The notes beneath the pieces were generated by a model. That model saw only the letters and a program-made list of their open reading frames with translations, was not told the DNA's origin and searched no databases. A stretch of 64,000 bases of DNA from Helicobacter rodentium ATCC 700285 (GTDB lineage Bacteria > Campylobacterota > Campylobacteria > Campylobacterales > Helicobacteraceae), in the NCBI RefSeq assembly GCF_000687535.1, contig NZ_JHWC01000003.1, positions 1 to 64,000 on the forward strand, in the 5' to 3' direction. Positions 1 to 7,921 of this stretch are shown piece by piece. Every line of letters begins with the position of its first letter. The stretch's first letter is position 1. The translations under genes were made by a program, and so were the position numbers.

Positions 1-346
1 CAACTTACTTGCATTAAATGCAGCCATTGAAGCAGCAAGAGCAGGAGAACACGGAAGAGGCTTTGCAGTTGTTGCGGATGAAGTAAGAAAACTAGCAGAG
101 AGAACAGGAAAGTCTTTAAATGAAATAGAAGCAAATGTCAATGTGCTTGTGCAAGGTGTCAATGATATGAGTGAATCCATTAAAGAACAAACCGCAGGTG
201 TTACACAAATTAATGAAGCCATTGCTCAACTAGAATCTGTTACACAAGATAATGTCAGTGTTGCGAATAACACCAATGATATTACATTGCAAGTCAATAG
301 CATTGCTGATGATATTTTAGAAGATGTGAATAAGAAGAAGTTTTAA
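1..346 (+). CDS. Methyl-accepting chemotaxis protein, 3' part only
   Basis: The reading frame is open from base 2 at the window edge and encodes the C-terminal part of a chemoreceptor cytoplasmic hairpin. The visible core [20 protein letters not shown] is the strongly conserved hairpin tip that contacts CheW and CheA. It is followed by [20 protein letters not shown] and the descending coiled-coil arm, ending in KKKF. The sensor domain and membrane segments lie outside the window. The tip is almost the same as that of the full-length receptor at 55635-57692, so the two are paralogues. The ligand cannot be inferred. Confidence 0.95.
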   Translation, partial: NLLALNAAIEAARAGEHGRGFAVVADEVRKLAERTGKSLNEIEANVNVLVQGVNDMSESIKEQTAGVTQINEAIAQLESVTQDNVSVANNTNDITLQVNSIADDILEDVNKKKF

Positions 347-445
347 GGAATTATCCTTAAGGCTTCACGCTTCGTCATTATAAAAAATAAAACATAAGGA
401 CAGAAAACCAAAGTGTCTCTTCTACATTCTTGCGTCCCTCTCTCT

Positions 446-491
446 GCTATTGCGAGGAATGAATGCGGTGAGAGACGAAGCAATCTATAAT
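446..491 (+). repeat. Dispersed CATTGCGAG-type repeat, copy 1
   Basis: It begins CTATTGCGAGGAATGAATGC and ends GACGAAGCAATCTATAATG. Nearly the same unit occurs in reverse orientation at 9694-9742, where it also contains the internal GTGAGAGAC block. The outer ATTGC/GCAAT words are inverted relative to each other. Confidence 0.7.
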
Positions 492-516
492 GTTGCACTT
501 CTTTACACACCTCTCT

Positions 517-560
517 GTCATTGCGAGATTCTGCTTTAGCAGAATCGTGGCAATCTATAA
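517..560 (+). repeat. Dispersed palindromic repeat, hairpin-forming copy
   Basis: This copy folds as a nearly complete hairpin. ATTGC pairs with GCAAT on the outside and GATTCTGCT pairs with AGCAGAATC on the inside, with a two-base loop. It shares the TCATTGCGAG start and CAATCTATAA end of the other copies. Confidence 0.75.
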
Positions 561-686
561 CTTTGGATTATTTTAAAGATTCCATTGTGAAAGTTAATTG
601 TTATTAGATTATGGACTGCTTCACTTCGTTTGCAATGACAACGCAACAATATTTGCAAACACAACTTTAAACCGCGCTAAAGATTC

Positions 687-1517
687 CTACGCAAACTCCA
701 CCTTAATATCGCAAATTTTCGCGCGATACATACTCGTGCTAACAACCATATCTACGCCACTTTGGGCAAATTCTCTGACATTTTCTTTTGTGATTCCACC
801 TGTGGCACTAAAGCGCAAATGCGGAAAATCCACCCTTAAACCTTGCACAAGCGTTTGCAATTCACTTGGCGCAAATCTCTCGCATTGTAGCACATCAACG
901 CCAAGCTTTGCGCCCAGCAATGCCTCCTCTTGCGATTCCACCTCCATAATGATTCTATGTTCTTTAAAGGTATTTTTGAGATTCTTAAAGGATTCCGCAA
1001 AGTTCTCACACGCTTTTGTATGTTCTTTAAAAATCAAAATGCTATCGCTAAGCCCCAAACGATGAGGAATCCCACCGCCACAAATCAAAGCCTTTAACAA
1101 AAGCTTTTTAGCAAAAGGCATATTCTTGCGCGTTCCAAGCAAGGCGATGTTGGGCTGCACACTTCTTGCAAGATCAAGCATTTCGCGCGTATAAGTTGCC
1201 GTTGCACTTGCATATTCTAAGAGGTTTTGCAGGGTTTTTGCTATTTTAAAAATCTCCACTCTTTTGCCCACAATTTCTAAAATCTTTTCTCTTGCCTCCA
1301 CGCACACGCCATCATTAACGCAGGATTCCACTTCTAACCCAAAAATCCTAGCAATCCGCACACATTCCTCCATACCGCTCACCACGATTCTGTCTTTTTT
1401 GGGATAGAATCGCACCTGCCCATTGCTGCTAATTTGCAAACCAAAAGTTGTATTATCCAAATAAGGCACATCTGCACTCACAAGCTCCACTAGCTCATTA
1501 TCACTAAAATAAATCAT
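687..1517 (-). CDS. modD: ModD-like nicotinate phosphoribosyltransferase-family protein
   Basis: The protein of about 276 residues resembles ModD, a homologue of quinolinate phosphoribosyltransferase (NadC) found with molybdate transport genes, where its reaction is unsettled. The N-terminus MIYFSDNELVELVSADVPYL is the typical ModD opening. The barrel part shows GTRKNMPFAKKLLLKALICG and ends with the phosphate-binding region SATGGITKENV. A longer frame starts at 1604, but the ATG at 1517 has an AAGGA ribosome site (TAAGGAATGTG) and fits the family N-terminus, so I use it. No molybdate transporter gene lies nearby. It faces away from the restriction gene that starts at 1671. Confidence 0.85.
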   Translation of the reverse strand: MIYFSDNELVELVSADVPYLDNTTFGLQISSNGQVRFYPKKDRIVVSGMEECVRIARIFGLEVESCVNDGVCVEAREKILEIVGKRVEIFKIAKTLQNLLEYASATATYTREMLDLARSVQPNIALLGTRKNMPFAKKLLLKALICGGGIPHRLGLSDSILIFKEHTKACENFAESFKNLKNTFKEHRIIMEVESQEEALLGAKLGVDVLQCERFAPSELQTLVQGLRVDFPHLRFSATGGITKENVREFAQSGVDMVVSTSMYRAKICDIKVEFA

Positions 1518-1634
1518 CACATTCCTTACCTTGAGATTCAAACGCATTATATAAAAATAAATATAAATACTGCAATCCAAGCTAAATGTAGAATCTTGCC
1601 CCAAAGGGCTGTGGAATCTCTCAAGATTTTACGA

Positions 1635-1663
1635 TAAAATAACCTTTTAAACCGCAAAGGAGG
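1635..1663 (+). promoter_or_regulatory. Likely promoter -10 and strong ribosome site of the restriction gene
   Basis: TAAAAT at 1635-1640 is a plausible -10 box and AAAGGAGG at 1656-1663 is a near-perfect Shine-Dalgarno sequence seven bases before the ATG at 1671. The translation signal survives although the reading frame behind it stops after 20 codons. Confidence 0.55.
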
Positions 1664-1732
1664 ACACGCAATGGCATTAGAATTTGAATCCCTACCGCTC
1701 AAGGACTTCTTAAATGCATTTTATAAAGAATA

Positions 1733-2632
1733 GTGGAGATTCTGATTGAAGCCAAAAAACCCGATACCGCAGAAATGTTTAAGGCAGATAAGCCAAATTG
1801 CAAAGCCCTGCACGAGTGCATTTTGTATTATTTTAGGGAGCGCGAGAATGGCTTAAATCGTAATACAAACATTCAATTTATCATTATTACGGACTTTTAT
1901 CAATTCTATCTCTTTGAAGCGGGAGAATTTAAGCGGTATTTTTATGATAACAGCAAAATTAAAAAACTCTATAAAGATTTAGAATCGCCACAAAATTCAA
2001 ACATTAAAACCCAAGAGGATTTTTATAGGGAATTAAAGCCCATTTTAGAGGAATACCTCGTGGAAAACAGAGAGGGCGATTTATTTAATATTGCGCTTAA
2101 AGGCTTGTATTTTGACTTGCGCAACGACAAACACCTAAGTATTGCGCACAAGGTTCTAAATAGAGATTTCTTGCACCGCGAATACAAAAGAGACCCCAAC
2201 GCGCTTAATCCGCGATTCTATAAAGAACTCTTGCATATTTTGGGATTAAAGGAATTTGACAAAGGCGGTAAAATCACGATTGAACTTGATAGCACCCAAA
2301 GCGTAAGTTTCGCTAAGCACATTGCCTCTAAATTGGAATCCCACAACAAGCCTAGCGATTTTGAAGCGGTGATGAGCCATATCTTAATTTGGCTGAATCG
2401 CGTGTTGTTTTTAAAGCTCATTGAAGCAAACTTGCTGCACTTTAACAACTTTAACAAGGATTTGCGATTCCTAAGTGGCGCAAAAATTACAAGTTTCAAG
2501 CACTTAAGCCACCTTTTCTTTGAGGTTTTAGCTAGAGATTATGCGGCTAGAAAACAGGGGGGGGGGGCGATAAGGGCTTTAACTTCCTGCCTTACCTCAA
2601 CTCCTCGCTTTTTATTAAGGATAATGCGCTAG
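1733..2632 (+). CDS. Fragment: nuclease remnant and start of helical region of the type IIG-like enzyme
   Basis: This frame could begin only at a GTG overlapping the TAG at 1731, with no ribosome site of its own. It opens with ILIEAKKP, the ExK half of a PD-(D/E)XK nuclease site. The matching Asp that should lie some 15-20 residues earlier is absent. A mostly helical region follows, up to ARDYAARKQGGG, where the 11-G tract is translated as glycines. Beyond the tract the frame gives about 22 residues of unrelated sequence and stops at 2632. With 9 or 12 G the protein would read GGDKGFNFLPYLNSSLF and join the next fragment. Confidence 0.7.
   Translation: MEILIEAKKPDTAEMFKADKPNCKALHECILYYFRERENGLNRNTNIQFIIITDFYQFYLFEAGEFKRYFYDNSKIKKLYKDLESPQNSNIKTQEDFYRELKPILEEYLVENREGDLFNIALKGLYFDLRNDKHLSIAHKVLNRDFLHREYKRDPNALNPRFYKELLHILGLKEFDKGGKITIELDSTQSVSFAKHIASKLESHNKPSDFEAVMSHILIWLNRVLFLKLIEANLLHFNNFNKDLRFLSGAKITSFKHLSHLFFEVLARDYAARKQGGGAIRALTSCLTSTPRFLLRIMR
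2557..2567 (+). repeat. G11 homopolymer tract inside the restriction-modification gene
   Basis: Eleven consecutive G are flanked by AAAACA and CGATAAGG. Frame analysis shows that 9 or 12 G would connect the upstream frame (1733-) to the downstream frame (2638-). Eleven is an off register. Tracts of this length are known slippage hotspots in Helicobacter and Campylobacter. Confidence 0.9.
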
Positions 2633-2637
2633 AGATT

Positions 2638-4920
2638 TTGGATATTGGCGCACTAGATGATGATTTAACAATTCAAATCTTTGAATCCACGCAAACCACA
2701 CATAAAGCAAGAGAAAAGCAAAGATTCTTAAGCTATCTTTTTGATTTCTTAAACGCCTTTGACTTTGGCAAAGAATCTAACGAGGATTCCGCGCATAAAG
2801 ACTTAATCCGCTCTAGTGTGCTAGGAGCAGTCTTTGAGAAGCTGAATGGCTACAAGGAGGGTAGTTTCTACACGCCAAGTTTCATTACAGGCTATATGTG
2901 CAGGGAATCTCTAAGCAAAATTGTGATTGACAAGTTTAATGAAGCCTTTGCGTGGAACGCACAGAGCCTAGAGGATTTGTGCAAACAAATTGATAGGGAC
3001 TTTGGGCGTGTGGAATCCCAAGCAAAGCGGCTTTTAGAAAGTATTAGAATCTGCGACCCGAGCGTGGGTAGTGGGCATTTTCTTGTTTCTGCACTCAATG
3101 AAATGATTGCGATTTATCACAAATTAGGGCTTTTGGGGGTTGGGTATAAAGATTTGCAAATTAAAGACGATGAAATCCACCTTACTACCAAAGAGGGCGA
3201 AAAGTTTGCTTACAAAAGACTACAAGATTCTAATCACACAATCCAAATCGCACTTTTTACGCTTAAAAAATCTATTATTGAAAACAATCTCTTTGGAGTG
3301 GATATTAATCCCAATTCGTGCAATATCGCAAGGCTACGCCTTTGGATTGAGCTACTTAAAAATGCTTATTATCTTAACTTTTCTAAAGATAAAGATTCTA
3401 AAATCCATAAGCTCCAAACTTTGCCAAATATTGATATAAACATTAAGTGTGGGAATAGTTTAATCTCGCATATTGACACGAATACCACCCTAGAAAACTT
3501 CACTGGAAACTTGCAAAATAGGCTAATTGCGGCAAATAAAAAGCAAGATTTATTTTTAAATCAAAGTTTAAACAGCGAAATCAAAGACATTGAGAAAAAA
3601 GCCCAAAGCAAATTTCAAGAAATGCGCGAAAATGCAGAATCTTATAAAAACGAAGGCAACAAACAAGCTGCAAAAGCCTATAAAGACACCTACGAAAATG
3701 CCTATCAATACCTTTGTGAGCTTTTCAAGCGCAACTGCGATGAATATATTAACTTTCATCAAGTTTTAAAGGATTTTTTTCACAAATATGGCTATATCAA
3801 TCTAGCACAACTAGAACTAGAAACAAAACTCCAAATAGAATCTTATGTGGAATTTTTTGATTTCCATAAAAGCGTGGATTTTGAGAGAAAAACATCAAGG
3901 GAGATTCCACAAAAGGAGCTAGAAAACCTCCTAAAACTTATGCAAATTTATGAGGAGTTTAACAAGCAAGAGGCTTTTGAATGGCGTTTTGCCTTCCCTG
4001 AAGTGCTCGATTCTAATGGAGACTTTTTGGGCTTTGATTTGGTGATTGGGAATCCGCCGTATATCAGAATACAAGGTTTGAATAAACAAATTTCAGAAAA
4101 ATACAAACAATCCTACCAAACAGCAACAAAAAATTATGATATTTATGTGCTATTTGTCGAAATGGGATTAAAAATTATAAAATCCAATGCTTCCATTAAC
4201 TTTATTATGCCGCACAAATGGTTGAATGCAGATTTTGAAGAAGGACTAAGAAATCTTGTTCAAAACAAAGCTGCAAAAATCATTCACTTTGGGGATTTTC
4301 AAGTTTTCAAAGCAAGCACCTATACAGCTTTGCATTGGTTTAATCATCAGGCAAAGGATTTGCAATTTATCAAATCTCCCGATTCAATTCAAACAGAGCA
4401 AGAAATGACAGATTTTCTAAATTCTATAACTCAAGAGGATTTGAGAATATTCGCACACAAAGATTTAGATTCTAAAGTTTGGAATCTTAGCAGTGATAAA
4501 ACGCAAAATATTTTAATGAAAATCTTTGAATATTCTAAAGCTAATGAAATTTTTGAAAAGATATATTCAGGACTTGCCACAAGTAAAGATAGTGTGTATT
4601 TTTTAGAGCAATGCAAAGAAACTTCCAAAGGATTGATAAAAGGCTATTCTAAAGAACTTGACTTGATTGTAGAGATTGAATCAGATTTTGCAAAGCCTTT
4701 GTTAATGGGTAGCAGCTTTCATCGCTACGAAAAGTTAGAATCTGACTTGAGAGTGATTTTCCCCTATTTTAAAGAAACGGATTCTAAAGGCAAAGAAAAA
4801 ATGAGCCTGTATAGCGAGCTAGATTTACAAACACATTTCCCTAAAGGTTATGCCTATCTGAAACAATGCGAACAAGTTTTGCGAGCAAGAGAAAATGGGA
4901 GATTTGATACAAATAAATAG
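2638..4920 (+). CDS. Fragment: N6-adenine DNA methyltransferase and target-recognition part
   Basis: The fragment carries the methyltransferase core. GAVFEKLNGYKEGSFYTPSF is the usual lead-in, DPSVGSGHFLVSAL (about residue 140) is the SAM-binding motif I, NNLFGVDINPNSC follows, and VIGNPPYIRIQG (about residue 476) is the catalytic NPPY motif IV. A target-recognition region extends to the TAG at 4918. The listed start is the first usable codon (a TTG at 2638), not a natural start, because the frame is open upstream into the G tract. Whether a stable, active methyltransferase could be made from it is doubtful, since translation would need a start inside the gene. Confidence 0.8.
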   Translation: MDIGALDDDLTIQIFESTQTTHKAREKQRFLSYLFDFLNAFDFGKESNEDSAHKDLIRSSVLGAVFEKLNGYKEGSFYTPSFITGYMCRESLSKIVIDKFNEAFAWNAQSLEDLCKQIDRDFGRVESQAKRLLESIRICDPSVGSGHFLVSALNEMIAIYHKLGLLGVGYKDLQIKDDEIHLTTKEGEKFAYKRLQDSNHTIQIALFTLKKSIIENNLFGVDINPNSCNIARLRLWIELLKNAYYLNFSKDKDSKIHKLQTLPNIDINIKCGNSLISHIDTNTTLENFTGNLQNRLIAANKKQDLFLNQSLNSEIKDIEKKAQSKFQEMRENAESYKNEGNKQAAKAYKDTYENAYQYLCELFKRNCDEYINFHQVLKDFFHKYGYINLAQLELETKLQIESYVEFFDFHKSVDFERKTSREIPQKELENLLKLMQIYEEFNKQEAFEWRFAFPEVLDSNGDFLGFDLVIGNPPYIRIQGLNKQISEKYKQSYQTATKNYDIYVLFVEMGLKIIKSNASINFIMPHKWLNADFEEGLRNLVQNKAAKIIHFGDFQVFKASTYTALHWFNHQAKDLQFIKSPDSIQTEQEMTDFLNSITQEDLRIFAHKDLDSKVWNLSSDKTQNILMKIFEYSKANEIFEKIYSGLATSKDSVYFLEQCKETSKGLIKGYSKELDLIVEIESDFAKPLLMGSSFHRYEKLESDLRVIFPYFKETDSKGKEKMSLYSELDLQTHFPKGYAYLKQCEQVLRARENGRFDTNK

Positions 4921-5400
4921 TATCAGTTTGGGAGAGCACAAGGGTTAAAGGGAGAAAATATAGAAAAGTTACTTTGTCCAGATATTTGCAACAATACACA
5001 TTTTAGCTTAGATTTCACGGGCAAATTTTATTTCTCTGCTACTATTTACGGATATATTCAAAGTGAGGAATTTAAACATTTAAATTATAAATACTTATTA
5101 GCTGTATTAAATTCCAAATTGACTTGGTGGTTTTTGCAAAAAACAAGTGTTGTTATGCAGGGAGGATTTTACAGAATCAAACCAGCCTATATAGAAAATT
5201 TTTGTATTCCCAATCTTGCACCCAAAGAACAAAAACCTTTTATCGCTTTAGCGGATAAAATCTTAAAACTCAAAGCCAAAGATTCCACAACCGACACAAG
5301 CAAACTAGAATCCGAAATTGATTCTTTAGTGTATAAACTCTATAATCTCACTGAAAATGAGATAAAAATCGCAGAAAACAAGGAGCACAAAAATGATTAA
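4921..5400 (+). CDS. Fragment: C-terminal target-recognition tail after the internal TAG
   Basis: It lies in the same frame as the preceding fragment. It reads YQFGRAQGLKGENIEKLLCP and then TGKFYFSATIYGYI and LNSKLTWWFLQKTS, the typical tail of type IIG/PglX-like methyltransferases, where DNA specificity and the C-terminal helices (LAPKEQKPFIALADKIL) reside. An internal ATG at 5155 exists but nothing suggests it is used. The final codons overlap the start of the TIR gene by 8 bases. Confidence 0.65.
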   Translation, partial: YQFGRAQGLKGENIEKLLCPDICNNTHFSLDFTGKFYFSATIYGYIQSEEFKHLNYKYLLAVLNSKLTWWFLQKTSVVMQGGFYRIKPAYIENFCIPNLAPKEQKPFIALADKILKLKAKDSTTDTSKLESEIDSLVYKLYNLTENEIKIAENKEHKND

Positions 5401-6283
5401 AAAGATTTTTTATAGTTATTCACATCAAGACGAGAAATATTTGAGTGAATTACAAAAATATTTAAAACCTGCTATTGAAGATTATCAAATTGAGGTATTT
5501 ATTGACAAAGATAATATTAGGTGTGGTGAGCCTTTAAATGAAAAAATTATGCAAAATCTTAGCAATTCGGATTTAATCATATCGTTGATAAGCGCAAATT
5601 ATCTTGCTTCAGAATATTGTTTAAAAGAAATGTCAATGGCATTGGATAATAACAAATCTTTTCCTGTTATCCTCAGTCATTGTGATTGGAAAAATAACGA
5701 GTTGTTAAAAAGTATAAAAGTATTACCAAAAGATGGTAAGCCGATTATTGATTATACTAATTCTAGCGAAGCATATCAATTTATTGCTTCAGAATTTCGC
5801 CAGAAAATACAAAAAGACTCAAACATCATCGCTCTAAAAGAAGATTTCAAAAGCAAGCTTGAAAAAATAAATTTCCTACACCCTAATAAATCCAAAATAA
5901 GCTTGAGTGATACTTTTGTTGCCCCGAATATAAAAAATTCATCTGATGAAAAAAATAAAGAAAATATTTTTAAGATTGAAGAAATTTTAAAAAATGAAAA
6001 TTATAAAGAAGTTTTGTTTTTTAGTCCTTTTTATTCAGGTAAAACTTCACTATTAAAATATGTGTATCTATTGTTATTGCAACAAGATATTTATCCTTTG
6101 TATATTCAAGGAAAAAATATTGTTAAAACAAAGTATTTTGAAAATGACATTAAAAAATGTTTTGACGAGCAGTATAATGGAAATTATGATATATGGAAAA
6201 AAGTTAATCAAATTTATTTTTTGATTGATGATTATAATCACTCCATCAATAATGGTTTTATTGTTCATCTAAGAGAATTTTGA
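5393..6283 (+). CDS. TIR domain plus first half of the NTPase domain
   Basis: Residues 1-135 are a TIR fold. KIFYSYSHQDEKY is the first strand and loop, then come VFIDKDNIRCGEPL and DLIISLISANYLASEYCLKE, in which Glu79 after Tyr75-Cys76 occupies the position of the NADase catalytic glutamate. Residues 205-296 start a P-loop NTPase: FFSPFYSGKTSL (Walker A with the first glycine replaced by serine, Lys217-Thr218) and IYFLIDDY (Walker B, about 274-281). The frame then stops at TGA 6281-6283. The ATG at 5393 lies inside the last codons of the preceding gene (ATGATTAA), so translation is probably coupled to it. A truncated TIR protein could be produced. Confidence 0.85.
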   Translation: MIKKIFYSYSHQDEKYLSELQKYLKPAIEDYQIEVFIDKDNIRCGEPLNEKIMQNLSNSDLIISLISANYLASEYCLKEMSMALDNNKSFPVILSHCDWKNNELLKSIKVLPKDGKPIIDYTNSSEAYQFIASEFRQKIQKDSNIIALKEDFKSKLEKINFLHPNKSKISLSDTFVAPNIKNSSDEKNKENIFKIEEILKNENYKEVLFFSPFYSGKTSLLKYVYLLLLQQDIYPLYIQGKNIVKTKYFENDIKKCFDEQYNGNYDIWKKVNQIYFLIDDYNHSINNGFIVHLREF

Positions 6284-7865
6284 TAATGCAAGAATTATAA
6301 TAACCATAGAACAAGAAGAATATTTTTCTTTTTTTAAAGACTTTCCACATTTTACTACTTTTAAAAGTTTTGAATTAAAACCTTTTAATAGACAACAGCA
6401 AGAAGAAATAATTAAAAAATGGCTTATACTTAAAGATGAAAATATTCCATCAAATTTCTATAATGAAGTTGATATTGTTGAGGATAAGATTAATAATATT
6501 GTTTCATCTCAAATTATTTTACCCAGATACCCCACAAATATTTTGCTTATTTTACAAACAATTGACAATAAAACAAATGATATGAAGATTACAAGTTATG
6601 GGCATTGTTATTATGCTTTAATTTTAAATTATCTTGTAAAAAATGGCATAACCGAAAATGATAGTATAGATACAAGCTTAAATTTTCTGTCTGAATTATC
6701 CTATAGCATATACTCCGCTAAAGAAAGTTATACCAAACAACATTATAATAACTTTAAGAAAAAATATAAAGATGAATTTATTATTCAAGATTCGATTCTG
6801 AAGAGATTAGAAAATGGAGATTACCCCATTTTACATATTAAAGATAATGAAATTATAAGATTTGAACAAGATTTCATATATTATTATTTTTTAGGAAAAA
6901 TTTTAGCGGAAAAAATATCAACAACAGAGATAGAATCTTTGTGCGAAAATATACATCAAAAAATAAATATGTACATAATAGTTTTTATTATTCATCATTC
7001 TAAAAATATGGAACTTATTGATGAGATTATTCTACGATGCATGTTGGTTTTAGATAAAACAAAAGAAGCAAGCTATCTCAATGAGGAAACACCAAATTTT
7101 ATTCAAGAATTAGATATACCAAAACTAATTATGAATGCAACAAGTATTGAAGAAAATAGAACTATTGATAGAAAAATTCAAGATGAAAATGAGATAGACT
7201 ATAATAAATTAGAAGAAGAGGAAGATGAAAATGAGATATACAAAGGGATAAAATTGTCCGAAGCATTAAGTCAAATATTAAAAAACAGATCTGGATCTTT
7301 TGCTAAAAACAAAGTTAAAGAAATCGTAGATGCACTTATAGGACTTCAATTAAGAGTCAATAAAATGATATTTGAAGTGTGCGAAGATAAGGATTTTGAA
7401 AAATTTATAATACAAAGTTTAAAAGAATATTTCAAGAAAAGTGATAAAAAAGTCTCTGATGATGAAGCTCAAAAATTTGTTAAACATCTTGTAGCTTCAT
7501 TAAGTGTAGGTGGTAATCTTGGAGTCGTTAATGGCACGTCATTTTTAGTATATACAGATAATATCATAGATGATTTGGAAAATCTTATCGAAACAAATAA
7601 ACAACCTTCAAGGGAAATTATTTTATTTTTAACAAGTATCAAAAAGGGAATTACCTCAAAACATCTGAAACATTTAGAAAATATGATTCGACAACATAAG
7701 AATAAAAATTTCTTTGCCTTTAAAATATTATCTCTTTCTATACAATACTACTTAAATACGCATAGTATAGATAAGACAACAGAATTTAAAATATGTAAGA
7801 TGTTATCATTGCCAGAAATGAATCGTGCAGCGGACAAGTTATTAGATAAGATTCATTCAAATTGA
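6282..7865 (+). CDS. Second half of the TIR-STAND NTPase, frameshifted continuation
   Basis: The frame is open from 6282 with no good start codon; the first possible one is a TTG at 6543. It begins DNARIIITIEQEEYFSFF, the strand after Walker B with the sensor-type T motif, then SFELKPFNRQQQEEIIKKWL, as in STAND and AAA sensors. The remaining 440 residues are helix-rich with an acidic stretch (KLEEEEDENEIYKG) and no catalytic motif that I recognise. This is where ligand recognition would be expected in STAND proteins. Confidence 0.7.
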   Translation, partial: DNARIIITIEQEEYFSFFKDFPHFTTFKSFELKPFNRQQQEEIIKKWLILKDENIPSNFYNEVDIVEDKINNIVSSQIILPRYPTNILLILQTIDNKTNDMKITSYGHCYYALILNYLVKNGITENDSIDTSLNFLSELSYSIYSAKESYTKQHYNNFKKKYKDEFIIQDSILKRLENGDYPILHIKDNEIIRFEQDFIYYYFLGKILAEKISTTEIESLCENIHQKINMYIIVFIIHHSKNMELIDEIILRCMLVLDKTKEASYLNEETPNFIQELDIPKLIMNATSIEENRTIDRKIQDENEIDYNKLEEEEDENEIYKGIKLSEALSQILKNRSGSFAKNKVKEIVDALIGLQLRVNKMIFEVCEDKDFEKFIIQSLKEYFKKSDKKVSDDEAQKFVKHLVASLSVGGNLGVVNGTSFLVYTDNIIDDLENLIETNKQPSREIILFLTSIKKGITSKHLKHLENMIRQHKNKNFFAFKILSLSIQYYLNTHSIDKTTEFKICKMLSLPEMNRAADKLLDKIHSN

Positions 7866-7921
7866 TTTGATATATCCCCACACCCCAAAAGAATCTTTAG
7901 GGGAAAAGTGGAGTCCAACAA

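Larger units (their letters stand above)
347..686. other. Intergenic stretch with dispersed repeats, no gene
   Basis: I see no convincing coding sequence here. The stretch holds two copies of the CATTGCGAG...GAAGCAATCTATAA repeat (446-491 and 517-560) and ends at the stop codon of modD on the other strand. An open frame on the plus strand from about 598 runs antisense through modD and has no family resemblance. Confidence 0.7.
1671..5400 (+). pseudogene. Single-chain restriction-modification enzyme (type IIG-like), disrupted
   Basis: Joined, the pieces make one large enzyme with N-terminal nuclease, central N6-adenine methyltransferase and C-terminal target-recognition region. Four lesions are visible. 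The original start (ATG 1671, MALEFESLPLKDFLNAFYKE) hits TAG at 1731. The text then jumps directly to EILIEAKKPD, so by comparison with relatives roughly 60-70 residues, including the upstream catalytic Asp of the nuclease, are missing. An 11-G tract at 2557-2567 puts the next part out of frame. A TAG at 4918-4920 stands in the same frame where a tryptophan codon would be expected, and the frame continues open to 5400. The tract could switch by slippage, but the other lesions would not be cured by it. The 3' end overlaps the TIR gene by 8 bases. Confidence 0.8.
5393..7865 (+). pseudogene. TIR-domain STAND-type NTPase, interrupted by one frameshift
   Basis: Two adjacent frames read as a single protein of about 823 residues: an N-terminal TIR domain, a P-loop NTPase, and a long helical C-terminal sensor-like half. 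Removing one T from the run at 6278-6281 gives the continuous text HLREFDNARIIITIEQEEYF. The coding sequence is markedly richer in A+T than the flanking housekeeping genes, which suggests horizontal acquisition. By analogy with bacterial TIR-STAND and TIR-NACHT proteins it would sense an invader and degrade NAD. That role is inferred from architecture only. Confidence 0.75.

Noticed and set aside
446-560. CRISPR array or tRNA gene suggested by repeated CATTGCGAG words
   Set aside because: Copies are not regularly spaced, differ in length and orientation, and have no spacers; no cloverleaf with a TTCGA arm can be drawn.
598-1065. Plus-strand open frame of 155 codons antisense to modD
   Set aside because: It lies inside a well-supported gene on the other strand, has no ribosome site and no family resemblance, and its composition is that of a complement of coding DNA.
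4918-4920. TAG read as a recoded amino acid (pyrrolysine) or efficient readthrough
   Set aside because: No sign of pyrrolysine genes in this lineage, and the gene carries further disabling lesions, so an ordinary nonsense mutation is simpler.
6278-6281. Programmed frameshift or phase variation at TTTT
   Set aside because: Four T is too short for typical slippage, and no stimulatory structure or ribosome-site-like sequence stands out beside it. I treat it as a mutation or error.
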